A stretch of DNA of 64,000 bases, from assembly GCA_026545765.1 (NCBI GenBank), contig JAIFAC010000194.1, positions 1 through 64,000 on the forward strand. The letters run 5' to 3'. The translations under genes and the position numbers were made by a program. The first letter of the stretch is position 1; the number at the start of each line of letters is the position of its first letter. Positions 51,987 to 63,093 of the stretch are shown one piece after another. The stretch comes from Plantago major (lineage: Eukaryota; Streptophyta; Magnoliopsida; Lamiales; Plantaginaceae). The notes below the pieces were generated by a model. It was given only the letters and a program-made list of their open reading frames with translations, was not told the DNA's origin and did not search any database.

Positions 51987-53626
51987 TTATTTATGTCTTT
52001 GTTGTTCTAGTGTGTTACCTTCTCCCACAAATGGCAGGAGCATGTCCCAATTTGTTGCTGTCCATATTTGAGTATAATGTCCTTCGGCCATTAGCTTGTA
52101 CTCAAACCACGAAAAATGTATGGGAAGAGCTGGAGTTTTCTGTTGTGCCTTTATAACTCCTAAAACTGTATCAGGATTTGGTTCATGGAGCCAATAAAGA
52201 CTTGAAAAATTAATGTGATCTTCTATCTTCACCGCTGTTTCTAGCAATGCCTGATCATTAGGTCTGTTGCGGATGAAGATTCTTTTCTAGTTGATGCAGT
52301 ATGTATGGTATGCATACGGGAAGGATGCAAAAATCTTACATCCTACTGTCTGTGAATGAGAAGCAATATTTCCTGCTACTAATGTGAACTTCTCACCAAA
52401 AGTGTTAATAATTTTTTTTGTAATGTCAGTGAGACTAAATTTGATGTAATCAATCATACCATAATGGTAAAATTGAGTAATCAATTCCTGTGGCATGTCT
52501 GTTTCTCCCAAATCTATCTGTAATAACAATATGCCTGTATCTTTTCCGTCTCTGTTTATTCTTTCTATCACTTTTATTCCGGTATATTTTAACTCCCGGA
52601 ATACTATCTCTAATTTTGCTGTAATTTGTACAAGACTAAAGGAAATTCTGTACAAATTTTTTCAGATATAATGTCATCAAGGCCTTCGATTCTGTCTAAA
52701 ACGGGCTTTAAAGTCTGTCTCCATGGAATGTCTATAATACGTGCTTTAAAGCTGTTGAAATCTCTGTAAATTGGCTCTGTATTTTTTACTCTTTCCTCAA
52801 GAGTAACAATCTGTTGTTTTAATTTTTGATTTTCAACCTGTAATTTTGCTGTCAGTAATGTTGGGTTTTCTTTTTCTTTTTGGAGAATACGCCTTTCAAG
52901 CCTAACGATCTCCTCCACCTGTTGTTTGAAAATCTGTTCAGGGATTTTCCGTGTGATTTCTGAGAATGTTTTTACTTCTTCAGGTTCTATGAAGAAGTCT
53001 CTGAGTCCGAAATATTGTCTAGCCATAGCCATGGCTTCTGAAAAACTGTAAAATCCTTTGTAAAGAGGATCTGTGCACTGTATGTGATTTACAACTGTTT
53101 CCCATTTGTTGAAAATTCCAACTTTTGTGCCCCGAAAAATAATATAATGAGAAAATCTCTTAATATTAGTTTTTTCTGGGGTTTTTTGGGCTGTTTCCAT
53201 AAAGAAATATCCCAGAGAGTTTAAAATCTGGACTTTCTTTGTGGACTCTGAAGGGAAAGTGTGTATGTGCCAGAGATTGTCAAGAAGACACTGTTGTTTG
53301 ACTGTTAAATTTATCCCAGACATGGGCCTAAATTTTTTGGTTTCATCTGTGCAAACTGGTAATGTGTTTGGGCCAAAAGTAATAGTTCTCTGTTGGGCCT
53401 GTGGGCTAGTATTTCTGTTAGGAAAATGTGTAAAAGAACTTGACCCTGTTTGTGAAAGGTTTTGATTTGAAGCTGTCATTGGCCAGAACACTGTTGTTGG
53501 CCAGGGTTTTTTGCTGTGGCTTTCTTGTTCTGTCTTGCTTTTTTCCTCATCAGAAATGTCCATTGTTGTGTCTCTATCTGTGTGTTGAGGATGTATGAGC
53601 CTTCTCATTTTCTGATTTTTATCCAT
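51987..53626 (-). pseudogene. viral viroplasmin/transactivator-type ORF, left copy
   Basis: The ORF opens MDKNQKMRRLIHPQHTDRDT at 53626. A viroplasmin-type segment lies about 170 residues in (HYIIFRGTKVGIFNKWETVV .. YKGFYSFSEAMAMARQYFG), followed by a coiled-coil stretch rich in Lys, Gln and Glu (EIVRLERRILQKEKENP ..). A frameshift near 52,620-52,655 moves the reading to another frame, and a TAG near 52,287 separates the last part (51987-52247). In caulimoviruses such proteins re-initiate translation on the polycistronic RNA and form inclusion bodies; here this is inferred from the domain. Presence of the domain is a key difference from badna- and petuviruses. Confidence 0.8.
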
Positions 53627-53639
53627 GGAATAACCTGTT

Positions 53640-55644
53640 CAAATTTCTTGATAAGATATCAGCAATAGTATTATTGTTTACTTTAATATGTTCAAAATTT
53701 ATAACATATCCACATTCCTTGTATTATGTTTTGTAAATTAATCCATCTAGTCCTATTTACTTTTTTACTTTGATCATTTTTAATGAATTTAACTATGGCT
53801 TCACAATCTGTTCTAACAGTAAATTCTTTGTTTAAGAAAATCTTAAATTTTTCTAATGCATTAATTAATGCATGTATCTCATAGTCTAAACTAGTCCAGA
53901 TTAATCCTGTTTTATTAAAATTTCCACTAGTATAAGCACAAACCTTTTCACTATTTTTTGGTAAATATTTATTTGTTTTGCAAAGAAGAACAGCTCCCCA
54001 TCCTTCTTTGCAACCATCTGTTTCTATGATTATGTAGTCTGTTACTAATGGTAATTATAGGGGTTTAATTTTTTTAACTACTTCTTTTATTTCTTTAACT
54101 AATTTAATATCTTCCTTATTAAATCTTCGTTGACCATTTTTTGTTGTTTTACTATATAATGGTCCTACTAATTTTGATAAATTAGGAATAAATTTTCTAG
54201 CATAATTTACTAATCCTAGAAATGCTTGTATCTGTTTTAGATTTTCAAATCTTTCAGGGAAATCAATAATTTTTATTGAAATGTGGGGTTGTAATTCTAT
54301 TTTTCCATTTCCGATTTCTAATCCTAGAAATGAAAATTTTCTTTTAAAAAGTTCCATCTTTCTTTTTGAAACTACTATATTATGTTTTTTTATTTCACTA
54401 AATACCTGTTTCAAATGATTTTCATGTTCATAAATTAATTCACTAGCCACTAGGATGTCATCAATGTAAACCATGCAAAAATCATATTTTAAAAATATGT
54501 TATCCATAAATCTTTGAAAAATTGAAGGAGCGTTTTTTAGTCCAAAACTTAAAACGTTCCATTCAAATTGTCCTTCTGAGCATGTGAAAATGTCCGAGGT
54601 TTAAAGTCTTCTGATAACTTAAGTTGATTATAACCTGATTTTAAATCGAATTTTGAGAAAATCTTTTTCTTTTGAATTAAATTTATTAGAGTATCTTTAT
54701 TAGGTATATTATACCCATCATCTTCTGTATTATCATTTAATCTTTTATAATTATAAACTATACTAGCCTTTCCTCTTTTTATTTCACTATGATTTCTTAC
54801 AATAAATGCTGCTGACCTATGTGGACTTTCCGATTTTCTTATTAAATTCTGTTTTATCATTTCAGGAATCTGATGTTTAAATTCTTCCTTATCTAAAGGA
54901 CTATATTCAATGTTTGCTATTCTAATAGTGATATCAGGGTTTTTAATTTTAAATTTACATTCATATGCAACCCTTGATTTCATAATGTCTTCTCCTATTA
55001 GTCCTATTTTTTTCTAAATGTAATATTATAGGATGATTACTACTTTTAGTAACATCTATTCCTTTCTCTAGCTCATGAGTCAACATGTTTGTGAGTAGTC
55101 TTAATGTATCATTTTCTATACTGGTTTTCGAATGATTCTTAAAAAATTCTAAGTTTCCTAGTCCACCACGCTTCTGTGCCAATTCTGATGTTTGAGTATA
55201 TCTTAGTGTTGGTATACTATAGGTATGTTTACTTATTGTAATGTAATTTTTTGCAATTGTGATAGCACCCTGTAATGCTAGAATAAAATTAAGTCCTAGA
55301 ATAAAATCTTTAGATTTAACATACTCGGGACTAATATTTACTTGAGGAATATTGTATTTCATACTATAATTTCCTGAGAAATCTATAAATTGTATTCCTA
55401 TTGGGTCTATATAATGTGTAATTGTCATTAATCTATCTTCTATAGTCCTTGTGACTAATTTATATGATAATTCTTTTTTGTGTTGTAAAGGTACCATACT
55501 ATGTGAAATTACACTTTTAGTTGCTCCAGTGTCTAAAAGGGCTGTAAGATCTAGATATTCATTATTATCTAGCCATAATCTACATTGTAAATTAATCATA
55601 TTTGTTATATTCCTAGTTTGTATTAAAGTGAGTTCAGTAGACAT
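53640..55644 (-). pseudogene. viral protease - reverse transcriptase - RNase H, left copy
   Basis: The ORF begins MSTELTLIQTRNITNM at 55644. The retropepsin site is LLDTGATKSVIS. RT blocks are IRKSESPHRSAAFIVRN, FSKFDLKSGYNQLKL and the catalytic VYIDDILVASE. RNase H shows [14 protein letters not shown], an active-site Glu in [10 protein letters not shown], and RTDCEAIV (the last in about 53640-54050). Frame breaks fall near 54,990-55,015, 54,540-54,590 and before the RNase H part, so no polyprotein is possible. The enzyme would process the polyprotein and copy pregenomic RNA to DNA. Confidence 0.9.
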
Positions 55645-55769
55645 ATTGGTTAAATCTATATCTTCTAGGGATTCTTTTTGCTTATTTTTATCCTATCTTC
55701 TATATGTAAAACTTTTTCTTCTAAATTTTTAATTTTTAAACTATGTAATTCATTTGTTACTACTATTTT

Positions 55770-57075
55770 TTCAATTTTTTCTGTGATTAATTCCATACTT
55801 TGTTCTTTTAATGGTTTTTTATCTATAGACATATTTTGTTTGTATAATGATTTTAGACATAAATAACATATTTCTTTAAAGCATATATTACACTGTGATC
55901 TTTTTTCAATACTTGGAAAATATCCGCAATTAAAGCATTTAATGTAATTATTTCCTCTTTTACTAATCCATTCATGTTTACAATCTTCTTCTCTGTTCTA
56001 TAAGTATAAGTAATTTTAGTAAGTTGATTATTATTATCATCACTACTGTAAATACTATAAATTGATTCATCATCCGAATCATTTATATCTAAAGGTTCTA
56101 TTTTATATTCTCCTAGCTGTTCTACCAAGTTACTTCTTTCTGCGTTTTTATTCTTGTTAGGACATCTATTTGCTAAATGTTTTTCATCCCCACATATAAA
56201 ACATCTACATTTTCTAGTCTGAGGTTTTTTAACATATCTGTTACCTTTATATGGTTTAAGTTCTTTCCTATATGTTGTACTTTTTCTTAGTTTCTTTTTT
56301 GGTGTACTATATTGACCATATGCTTGTGGAGTATAAATAGTTGTTTTACAAAACGCGTAAGCATTCTTTTTTAACTGTTCTTGTAGAGTTACTTCTTTAC
56401 ATTTATCTTCTAATATAGTAAATGTATAAGTAATTCTAGGTCCAATTCCTAAATTTTTTCTTTCACTAAATTGTTGTTTCCATGATTCATGAATATTTTT
56501 TCCTAAATCTCCTGGTAATTTAACAAAATATTTATCACATAAATCATCATTCATAGCTTGTCCTGTTTGAGATAATAATCTAGTAAAGTCTAATATAAAT
56601 TCATTTATATATCTCATATCTGCTATACTTAGTTGTTCTAAATTTCTAATAGTTGTATCTTGTATAAGAGTAGTGTTTTTTGCTGGGTCTACTCCTAGTA
56701 TTAGTGTTCTGATTTGGCTGGTGAAGTTATATGGGTTATCACCTATAGCTTTAAGTCTGTTTATTTCATCTGGATTTTGGGCTTTCTTACTTTGCCATAT
56801 ACCTAAGGCTATTGGGCCTAATGTTATCTCTAAATAAGAAAACATATTCATACTGTCTCGTTTATTTGTTTCCCATACTCTTACCACTGTTTGTTCCCAT
56901 ACTAATATCTCATCTCCCCAAAGTTGTGGTTTTTATTTTTCTAATAATAGCATATTTCCGCTATAAAGATTTCCTAATTGTAATCTAGGTCCTTGACTAA
57001 CATATTTTGATTCTCTTGTATAATGTTGTGATGGAGGAGTCCATTTTTCTCTTCCTATGGTTTCCTCTGTACTTG
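55770..57075 (-). pseudogene. viral coat protein region, left copy
   Basis: Follows the movement protein in the same reading direction with no separate start, suggesting a fused MP-CP protein. The core reads MFSYLEITLGPIALGIWQSK and later a zinc knuckle CFICGDEKHLANRC (C-x2-C-x4-H-x4-C), typical of caulimovirid coat proteins that bind the pregenomic RNA. A stop (TAA for CAA near 56,935) and a frameshift near 56,000, just before the second cysteine motif, disable it. Confidence 0.85.
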
Positions 57076-58320
57076 TTCCTGGTTCTGTCCATTCCATTTT
57101 AGCTCTTTTTCTTATGTTTGCCATATCTTGGTCCATAAAAGCTTTTTCTTGTTTATAGAAATCAGAAATCATTGTTTTACCTTGTTGTATATCTTCTACT
57201 AGGGGTAAATTATAAAATTCTTGTAATTTACTATAACTTTCTTCATAAGTCCATCCTAATTCTGTAATACAGTCTATTATCATATCATCTACTTCCTCTT
57301 GAATGTTTTAACTCAGTAAATTTTTTTATTGATAATATCATCAAATGTTTTAGTAGTTTCTTCAATTTTAAACCCTGTTGAAGGTTCTTCTTCTAAATAA
57401 TCAATTATACTAAAATCATTTTCTTCTTGTTCAAATTCATCAAATCCAATTATTATTTCTTTTTTATCGTTCTCTTCAGTATCTGTATCATATATAGGAT
57501 CTGTATCATATTCTATATTCATAAAATTATACTCTGTCTTAGTTTCATTTTCTTCATTTTGCTGATTTTCTTTTTTAAAATCTACAAATCTTAAACTTTG
57601 TGTTCCTTTAGCATCTTCATAAATATAACTCTTTTTTTGTTCTAGTATTGTACTATCTGGTTCCTGTAAATCTCCTAATGATCATTCAAGTCCTGCTAAT
57701 TCTTCTGGATCTATTTTTATTGGATCTATCATCTTTATTGATTTTGAGGCAATTGTATTAACAATTCCATCAATATTAACTTTATATTTCATTCCTGACC
57801 TGTTACTAGCTTTTCCTAGTGTTCCTATACTTATTACAATATTATTTCCTTCATAATTTTCAAATCCTTTTGCTTGTAATGAAATTTTTATATTTTTTAA
57901 ATCTTTTATATCTTTTAAGATCCCTGGTGTACAATAAAATAAAGCAGTGTTTTGGCTTAAATCTATTTCCATTCCTGAGAAAATGGCTTTTTTCATCTCT
58001 GTTTTCCATGACTTATCTAATAATAATGCTAATAATTTAGTACCTAAGTTTTTTCTTGCTAAAACTTTTATACCAATTATAACTAATCCTATATGGGCAA
58101 ATTGTTTTCCAAACTGTTTTATTTTCTGTATGGTTTCTGGAGAAAATAAATCTATAGTTACTGTTTTGTCAATAACCCTAAGAATTTCTTCTCTACTACT
58201 TCGTATTAAGACTGTATTAATATTTCTAAATCCTGTTTGATATAAAACTCTTGGATTTAAAATATCTAGTTGGTGTTGATTATATAAGTCTATATTTCTA
58301 TCTAAAAGACTGGAATCTTA
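57076..58320 (-). pseudogene. viral movement protein region (30K type), left copy
   Basis: 30K-superfamily movement protein marks: ETIQKIKQFGKQFAHIGLVI, the IKVLARKNLGTKLLALLLDK segment, IDLSQNTALFYCTPGIL and LQAKGFENYEGNNIVISIGT. These proteins move virus through plasmodesmata. In this copy a TGA replaces Trp after LAGLE (near 57,682), and an extra A in an A-run near 57,320 shifts the frame. No in-frame ATG lies upstream of the conserved core; a TAA sits four codons before SSLLD. Confidence 0.85.
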
Positions 58321-58432
58321 ACAATATTTTGAGCATCATTAATCCCTTATCTTCACCTAGAAGGGTTCTTGATTTTTAATGTGGACTTACAACACAATTG
58401 CCACTTATCAAGCCTGTTCCAGTCTTTTAGAT
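58300..58432. repeat. 16-nt inverted repeat around the 101-bp spacer between the viral copies
   Basis: atctaaaagactggaa (58300-58315) and ttccagtcttttagat (58417-58432) are perfect inverted copies. Outside them the two viral genomes run away from each other as long inverted arms. The spacer 58316-58416, read on the minus strand, continues the viral leader seen after the primer site at 51194-51230, so it is viral, not host, DNA. Confidence 0.9.
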
Positions 58433-59647
58433 AGAAATATAGACTTATATAATCAACACCAACTAGATATTTTAAATACAAGAGTTTTATATCAAACAGG
58501 ATTTAGAAATATTAATACAGTCTTAATACGAAGTAGTAGAGAAGAAAGTCTTAGGGTTATTGACAAAACAGTAACTATAGATTTATTTTCTCCAGAAACC
58601 ATACAGAAAATAAAACAGTTTGGAAAACAATTTGCCCATATAGGATTAGTTATAATTGGTATAAAAGTTTTAGCAAGAAAAAACTTAGGTACTAAATTAT
58701 TAGCATTATTATTAGATAAGTCATGGAAAACAGAGATGAAAAAAGCCATTATCTCAGGAATGAAAATAGATTTAAGCCAAAACACTGCTTTATTTTATTG
58801 TACACCAGGGATCTTAAAAGACATAAAAGATTTAAAAAATATAAAAATTTCATTACAAGCAAAAGGATTTGAAAATTATGAAGGAAATAATATTGTAATA
58901 AGTATAGGAACACTAGGAAAAGCTAGTAACAGGTCAGGAATGAAATATAAAGTTAATATTGATGGAATTGTTAATACAATTGCCTCAAAATCAATAAAGA
59001 TGATAGATCCAATAAAAATAGATCCAGAAGAATTAGCAGGACTTGAATGGTCATTAGGAGATTTACATGAACCAGATAGTATAATACTAGAACCAAAAAA
59101 GAGTTATATTTATGAAGATGCTAAAGGAACACAAAGTTTAAGATTTGTAGATTTTAAAAAAGAAAATCAGCAGAATGAAGAAAATGAAACTGAGACAGAG
59201 TATAATTTTATGAATATAGAATATGATACAGATCCTATATATGATACAGATACTGAAGAGAACGATAAAAAAGAAATAATAATTGGATTTGATGAATTTG
59301 AACAAGAAGAAAATGATTTTAGTATAATTGATTATTTAGAAGAAGAACCTTCAACAGGGTTTAAAATTGAAGAAACTACTAAAACATTTGATGATATTAT
59401 CAATAAAAAATTTACTGAGTTAAACATTCAAGAGGAAGTAGATGATATGATAATAGATTGTATTACAGAATTAGGATGGACTTATGAAGAAAGTTATAGT
59501 AAATTACAAGAATTTTATAATTTGCCCCTAGTAGAAGATATACAACAAGATAAAACAATGATTTCTGATTTCTATAAACAAGAAAAAGCTTTTATGGACC
59601 AAGATATGGCAAACATAAGAAAAAGAGCTAAAATGGAATGGATGTAA
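58379..59647 (+). pseudogene. viral movement protein region, right copy (open, 422 residues, chimeric start)
   Basis: An open frame carries the whole 30K-type movement protein and acidic C-terminal part (EYDTDPIYDTDTEEND, FDEFEQEENDFSIIDYLEEE). Its first roughly 13 codons, including the only upstream ATG (58379), come from the inverted leader in the spacer, so the N-terminus is a product of the rearrangement. A changed stop at 59645 (after AKMEWM) and local changes just after it separate it from the coat protein frame that continues in the left copy. Confidence 0.8.
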
Positions 59648-60958
59648 CCGTGAACAAGTACAGATTAAATCATAGGAAGAGAAAAATGGACTCCTCCATC
59701 ACAACATTATACAGGAGAATCAAAATATGTTAGTCAAGGACCTAGATTACCATTAGGAAATCTTTATAGCGGAAATATGCTATTATTAGAAAAACAAAAA
59801 CCACAACTTTGGGGAGATGAGATATTAGTATGGGAACAAACAGTGGTAAGATTATGGGAAACAAATAAACGAGACAGTATGGATATGTTTTCTTATTTAG
59901 AGATAACATTAGGCCCAATAGCCTTAGGTATATGGCAAAGTAAGAAAGCCCAAGATCTAGATGAAATAAACAGACTTAAAGCTATAGGTGATAACCCATA
60001 TAACTTCACCAGCCAAATCAGAACACTAATACTAGGAGTAGACCCAGCAAAAAACACTACTCTTATACAAGATACAACTATTAGAAATTTAGAACAACTA
60101 AGTATAGCAGATATGAGATATATAAATGAATTTACAGACTTTACTAGATTATTATCTCAAACAGGACAAGCTATGAATGATGATTTATGTGATAAATATT
60201 TTGTTAAATTATCAGGAGATTTAGGAAAAAATATTCATGAATCATGGAAACAACAATTTAGTGAAAGTAAAAATTTAGGAATTGGACCTAGAATTACTTA
60301 TACATTTACTATATTAGAAGATAAATGTAAAGAAGTAACTCTACAAGAACAGTTAAAAAAGAATGCTTACGCGTTTTGTAAAACAACTATTTATACTCCA
60401 CAAGCATATGGTCAATATAGTACACCAAAAAAGAAACTAAGAAAAAGTACAACATATAGGAAAGAACTTAAACCATATAAAGGTAACAGATATGTTAAAA
60501 AACCTCAGACTAGAAAATGTAGATGTTTTATATGTGGGGATGAAAAACATTTAGCAAATAGATGTCCTAACAAGCATAAAAACGCAGAAAGAAGTAACTT
60601 GGTAGAACAGCTAGGAGAATATAAAATAGAACCTTTAGATATAAATGATTCGGATGATGAATCAATTTGTAGTATTTACAGTAGTGATGATAATAATAAT
60701 CAACTTACTAAAATTACTTATACTTATATGAAGATAGAAGAAGATTGTAAACATGAATGGATTAGTAAAAGAGGAAATAATTACATTAAATGCTTTAATT
60801 GCGGATATTTTCCAAGTATTGAAAAAAGATCACAGTGTAATATATGCTTTAAAGAAATATGTTATTTATGTCTAAAATCATTATACAAACAAAATATGTC
60901 TATAGATAAAAAAACCATTAAAAGAACAAAGTATGGAATTAATCACAGAAAAAATTGA
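59648..60958 (+). pseudogene. viral coat protein region with two zinc motifs, right copy
   Basis: An open frame from 59777 holds the coat protein core, a basic stretch (KKKLRKSTTYRKELKPYKGN), the knuckle CFICGDEKHLANRC (60525-60566) and an acidic patch (DINDSDDESI). A second cysteine motif follows at 60791-60871 with spacing C-x2-C-x11-C-x2-C-x4-C-x2-C. The second motif is in frame only in this copy. In badna- and tungroviruses this spacing follows the coat protein knuckle. The frame ends GINHRKN, overlapping the next ORF. Confidence 0.85.
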
Positions 60959-63030
60959 AAAAATAGTAGTAACAAATGAATTACATAGTTTAAAAATTAA
61001 AAATTTAGAAGAAAAAGTTTTACATATAGAAGATAGGATATATAAAAATAAGCAAAAAGAATCCCTAGAAGATATAGATTTAACCAATATGTCTACTGAA
61101 CTCACTTTAATACAAACTAGGAATATAACAAATATGATTAATTTACAATGTAGATTATGGCTAGATAATAATGAATATCTAGATCTTACAGCCCTTTTAG
61201 ACACTGGAGCAACTAAAAGTGTAATTTCACATAGTATGGTACCTTTACAACACAAAAAAGAATTATCATATAAATTAGTCACAGGACTATAGAAGATAGA
61301 TTAATGACAATTACACATTATATAGACCCAATAGGAATACAATTTATAGATTTCTCAGGAAATTATAGTATGAAATACAATATTCCTCAAGTAAATATTA
61401 GTCCCGAGTATGTTAAATCTAAAGATTTTATTCTAGGACTTAATTTTATTCTAGCATTACAGGGTGCTATCACAATTGCAAAAAATTACATTACAATAAG
61501 TAAACATACCTATAGTATGCCAACACTAAGATATACTCAAACATCAGAATTGGCACAGAAGCGTGGTGGACTAGGAAACTTAGAATTTTTTAAGAATCAT
61601 TCGAAAACCAGTATAGAAAATGATACATTAAGACTACTCACAAACATGTTGACTCATGAGCTAGAGAAAGGAATAGATGTTACTAAAAGTAGTAATCATC
61701 CTATAATATTACATTTAGAAAAATAGACTGATAGAGAAGACATTATGAAATCAAGGGTTGCATATGAATGTAAATTTAAAATTAAAACCCGATATCACTA
61801 TTAGAACAAAGAACATTGAATATAGTCCTTTAGATAAGGAAGAATTTAAACATCAGATTCCTGAAATGATAAAACAGAATTTAATAAGAAAATCGGAAAG
61901 TCCACATAGGTCAGCAACATTTATTGTAAGAAATCATAGTGAAATAAAAAGAGGAAAGGCTAGAATAGTTTATAATTATAAAAGATTAAATGATAATACA
62001 GAAGATGATGGGTATAATATACCTAATAAAGATACTCTAATAAATTTAATTCAAAAGAAAAAGATTTTCTCAAAATTCAATTTAAAATCAGGTTATAATC
62101 AACTTAAGTTATCAGAAGACTTTAAACCGGATGCCTTTCACATGCTCAAGGACAATTTGAATGGAACGCTTAAGCTTTGGACTAAAAACGCCCTTCAATT
62201 TTTTTCAAAGATTTATGGATAACATATTTTAAAATATGATTTTTGCATGGTTTACATTGATGACATCCTAGTGGCTAGTGAATCAATTTATGAACATGAA
62301 AATCATTTGAAACAGGTATTTAGTGAAATCAAAAAACATAATATAGTAGTTTCAAAAAGAAAGATGGAACTTTTTAAAATAAAATTTTCATTTCTAGGAT
62401 TGGAAATCGGAAATGGAAAAATAGAATTACAACCCCACATTTCAATAAAAATTATTGATTTCCCTGAAATATTTGAAAATCTAAAATGATACAAGCATTT
62501 CTAGGATTAGTAAATTATGCTAGAAAATTTATTCCTAATTTATCAAAATTAGCAGGACCATTATATAGTAAAACAACAAAAAATGGTCAACGAAGATTTA
62601 ATAAGGAAGATATTAAATTAGTTAAAGAAATAAAAGAAGTAGTTAAAAAAATTAAACCCCTATAATTACCATTAGTAACAGACTACATAATCATAGAAAC
62701 AGATGGTTGCAAAGAAGGATGGGGAGCTGTTCTTCTTTGCAAAACAAATAAATATTTACCAAAAAATAGTGAAAAGGTTTGTGCTTATACTAGTGGAAAT
62801 TTTAATAAAACAGGATTAATCTGGACTAGTTTAGACTATGAGATACAGGCATTAATTAATGCATTAGAAAAATTTAAGATTTTCTTAAACAAAGAATTTA
62901 CTGTTAGAACAGATTGTGAAGCCATAGTTAAATTCATTAAAAATGATCAAAGTAAAAAAGTAAATAGGACTAGATGGATTAATTTACAAAACATAATACA
63001 AGGAATGTGGATATGTTATAAATTTTGAAC
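60933..63030 (+). pseudogene. viral protease - reverse transcriptase - RNase H, right copy
   Basis: The frame opens MELITEKIEKIVVTNELHSL, overlapping the coat protein end by about 26 nt, then a coiled-coil-like stretch, then LLDTGATKSVIS. Breaks: a 1-nt loss near 61286, a TAG after HLEK at 61724, a frame change around 61775, changes near 62120-62230 before VYIDDILVASE (62247 on), a TGA after FENLK near 62487, and more before the RNase H part ([14 protein letters not shown] near 62697). Not functional. Confidence 0.9.
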
Positions 63031-63093
63031 ATATTAAAGTAAACAATAATACTATTGCTGATATCTTATCAAGAAATTTGAACAGGTTATTCC

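Larger units (their letters stand above)
51194..58395 (-). mobile_element. endogenous pararetrovirus (Caulimoviridae), unit-length copy
   Basis: No LTRs are present. The minus strand carries movement protein, coat protein, protease-RT-RNase H, viroplasmin-domain ORF, intergenic region with a TATA box, and a tRNA-Met primer site, in that order. The sequence at the left edge (51194-51230) recurs in the same orientation at 58396-58432, so 51194-58395 equals one full circle, about 7.2 kb, in the normal size range of the family. All ORFs carry stops or frameshifts. A head-to-head second copy follows at 58417. Gene order and viroplasmin fit a caulimovirid other than badna-, tungro- or petuvirus; genus not assigned. 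Confidence 0.92.

Noticed and set aside
58379-58417. ATG at 58379 as the native start of the viral movement protein
   Set aside because: Those codons are the inverted viral leader; the left copy lacks them upstream of ORF1.
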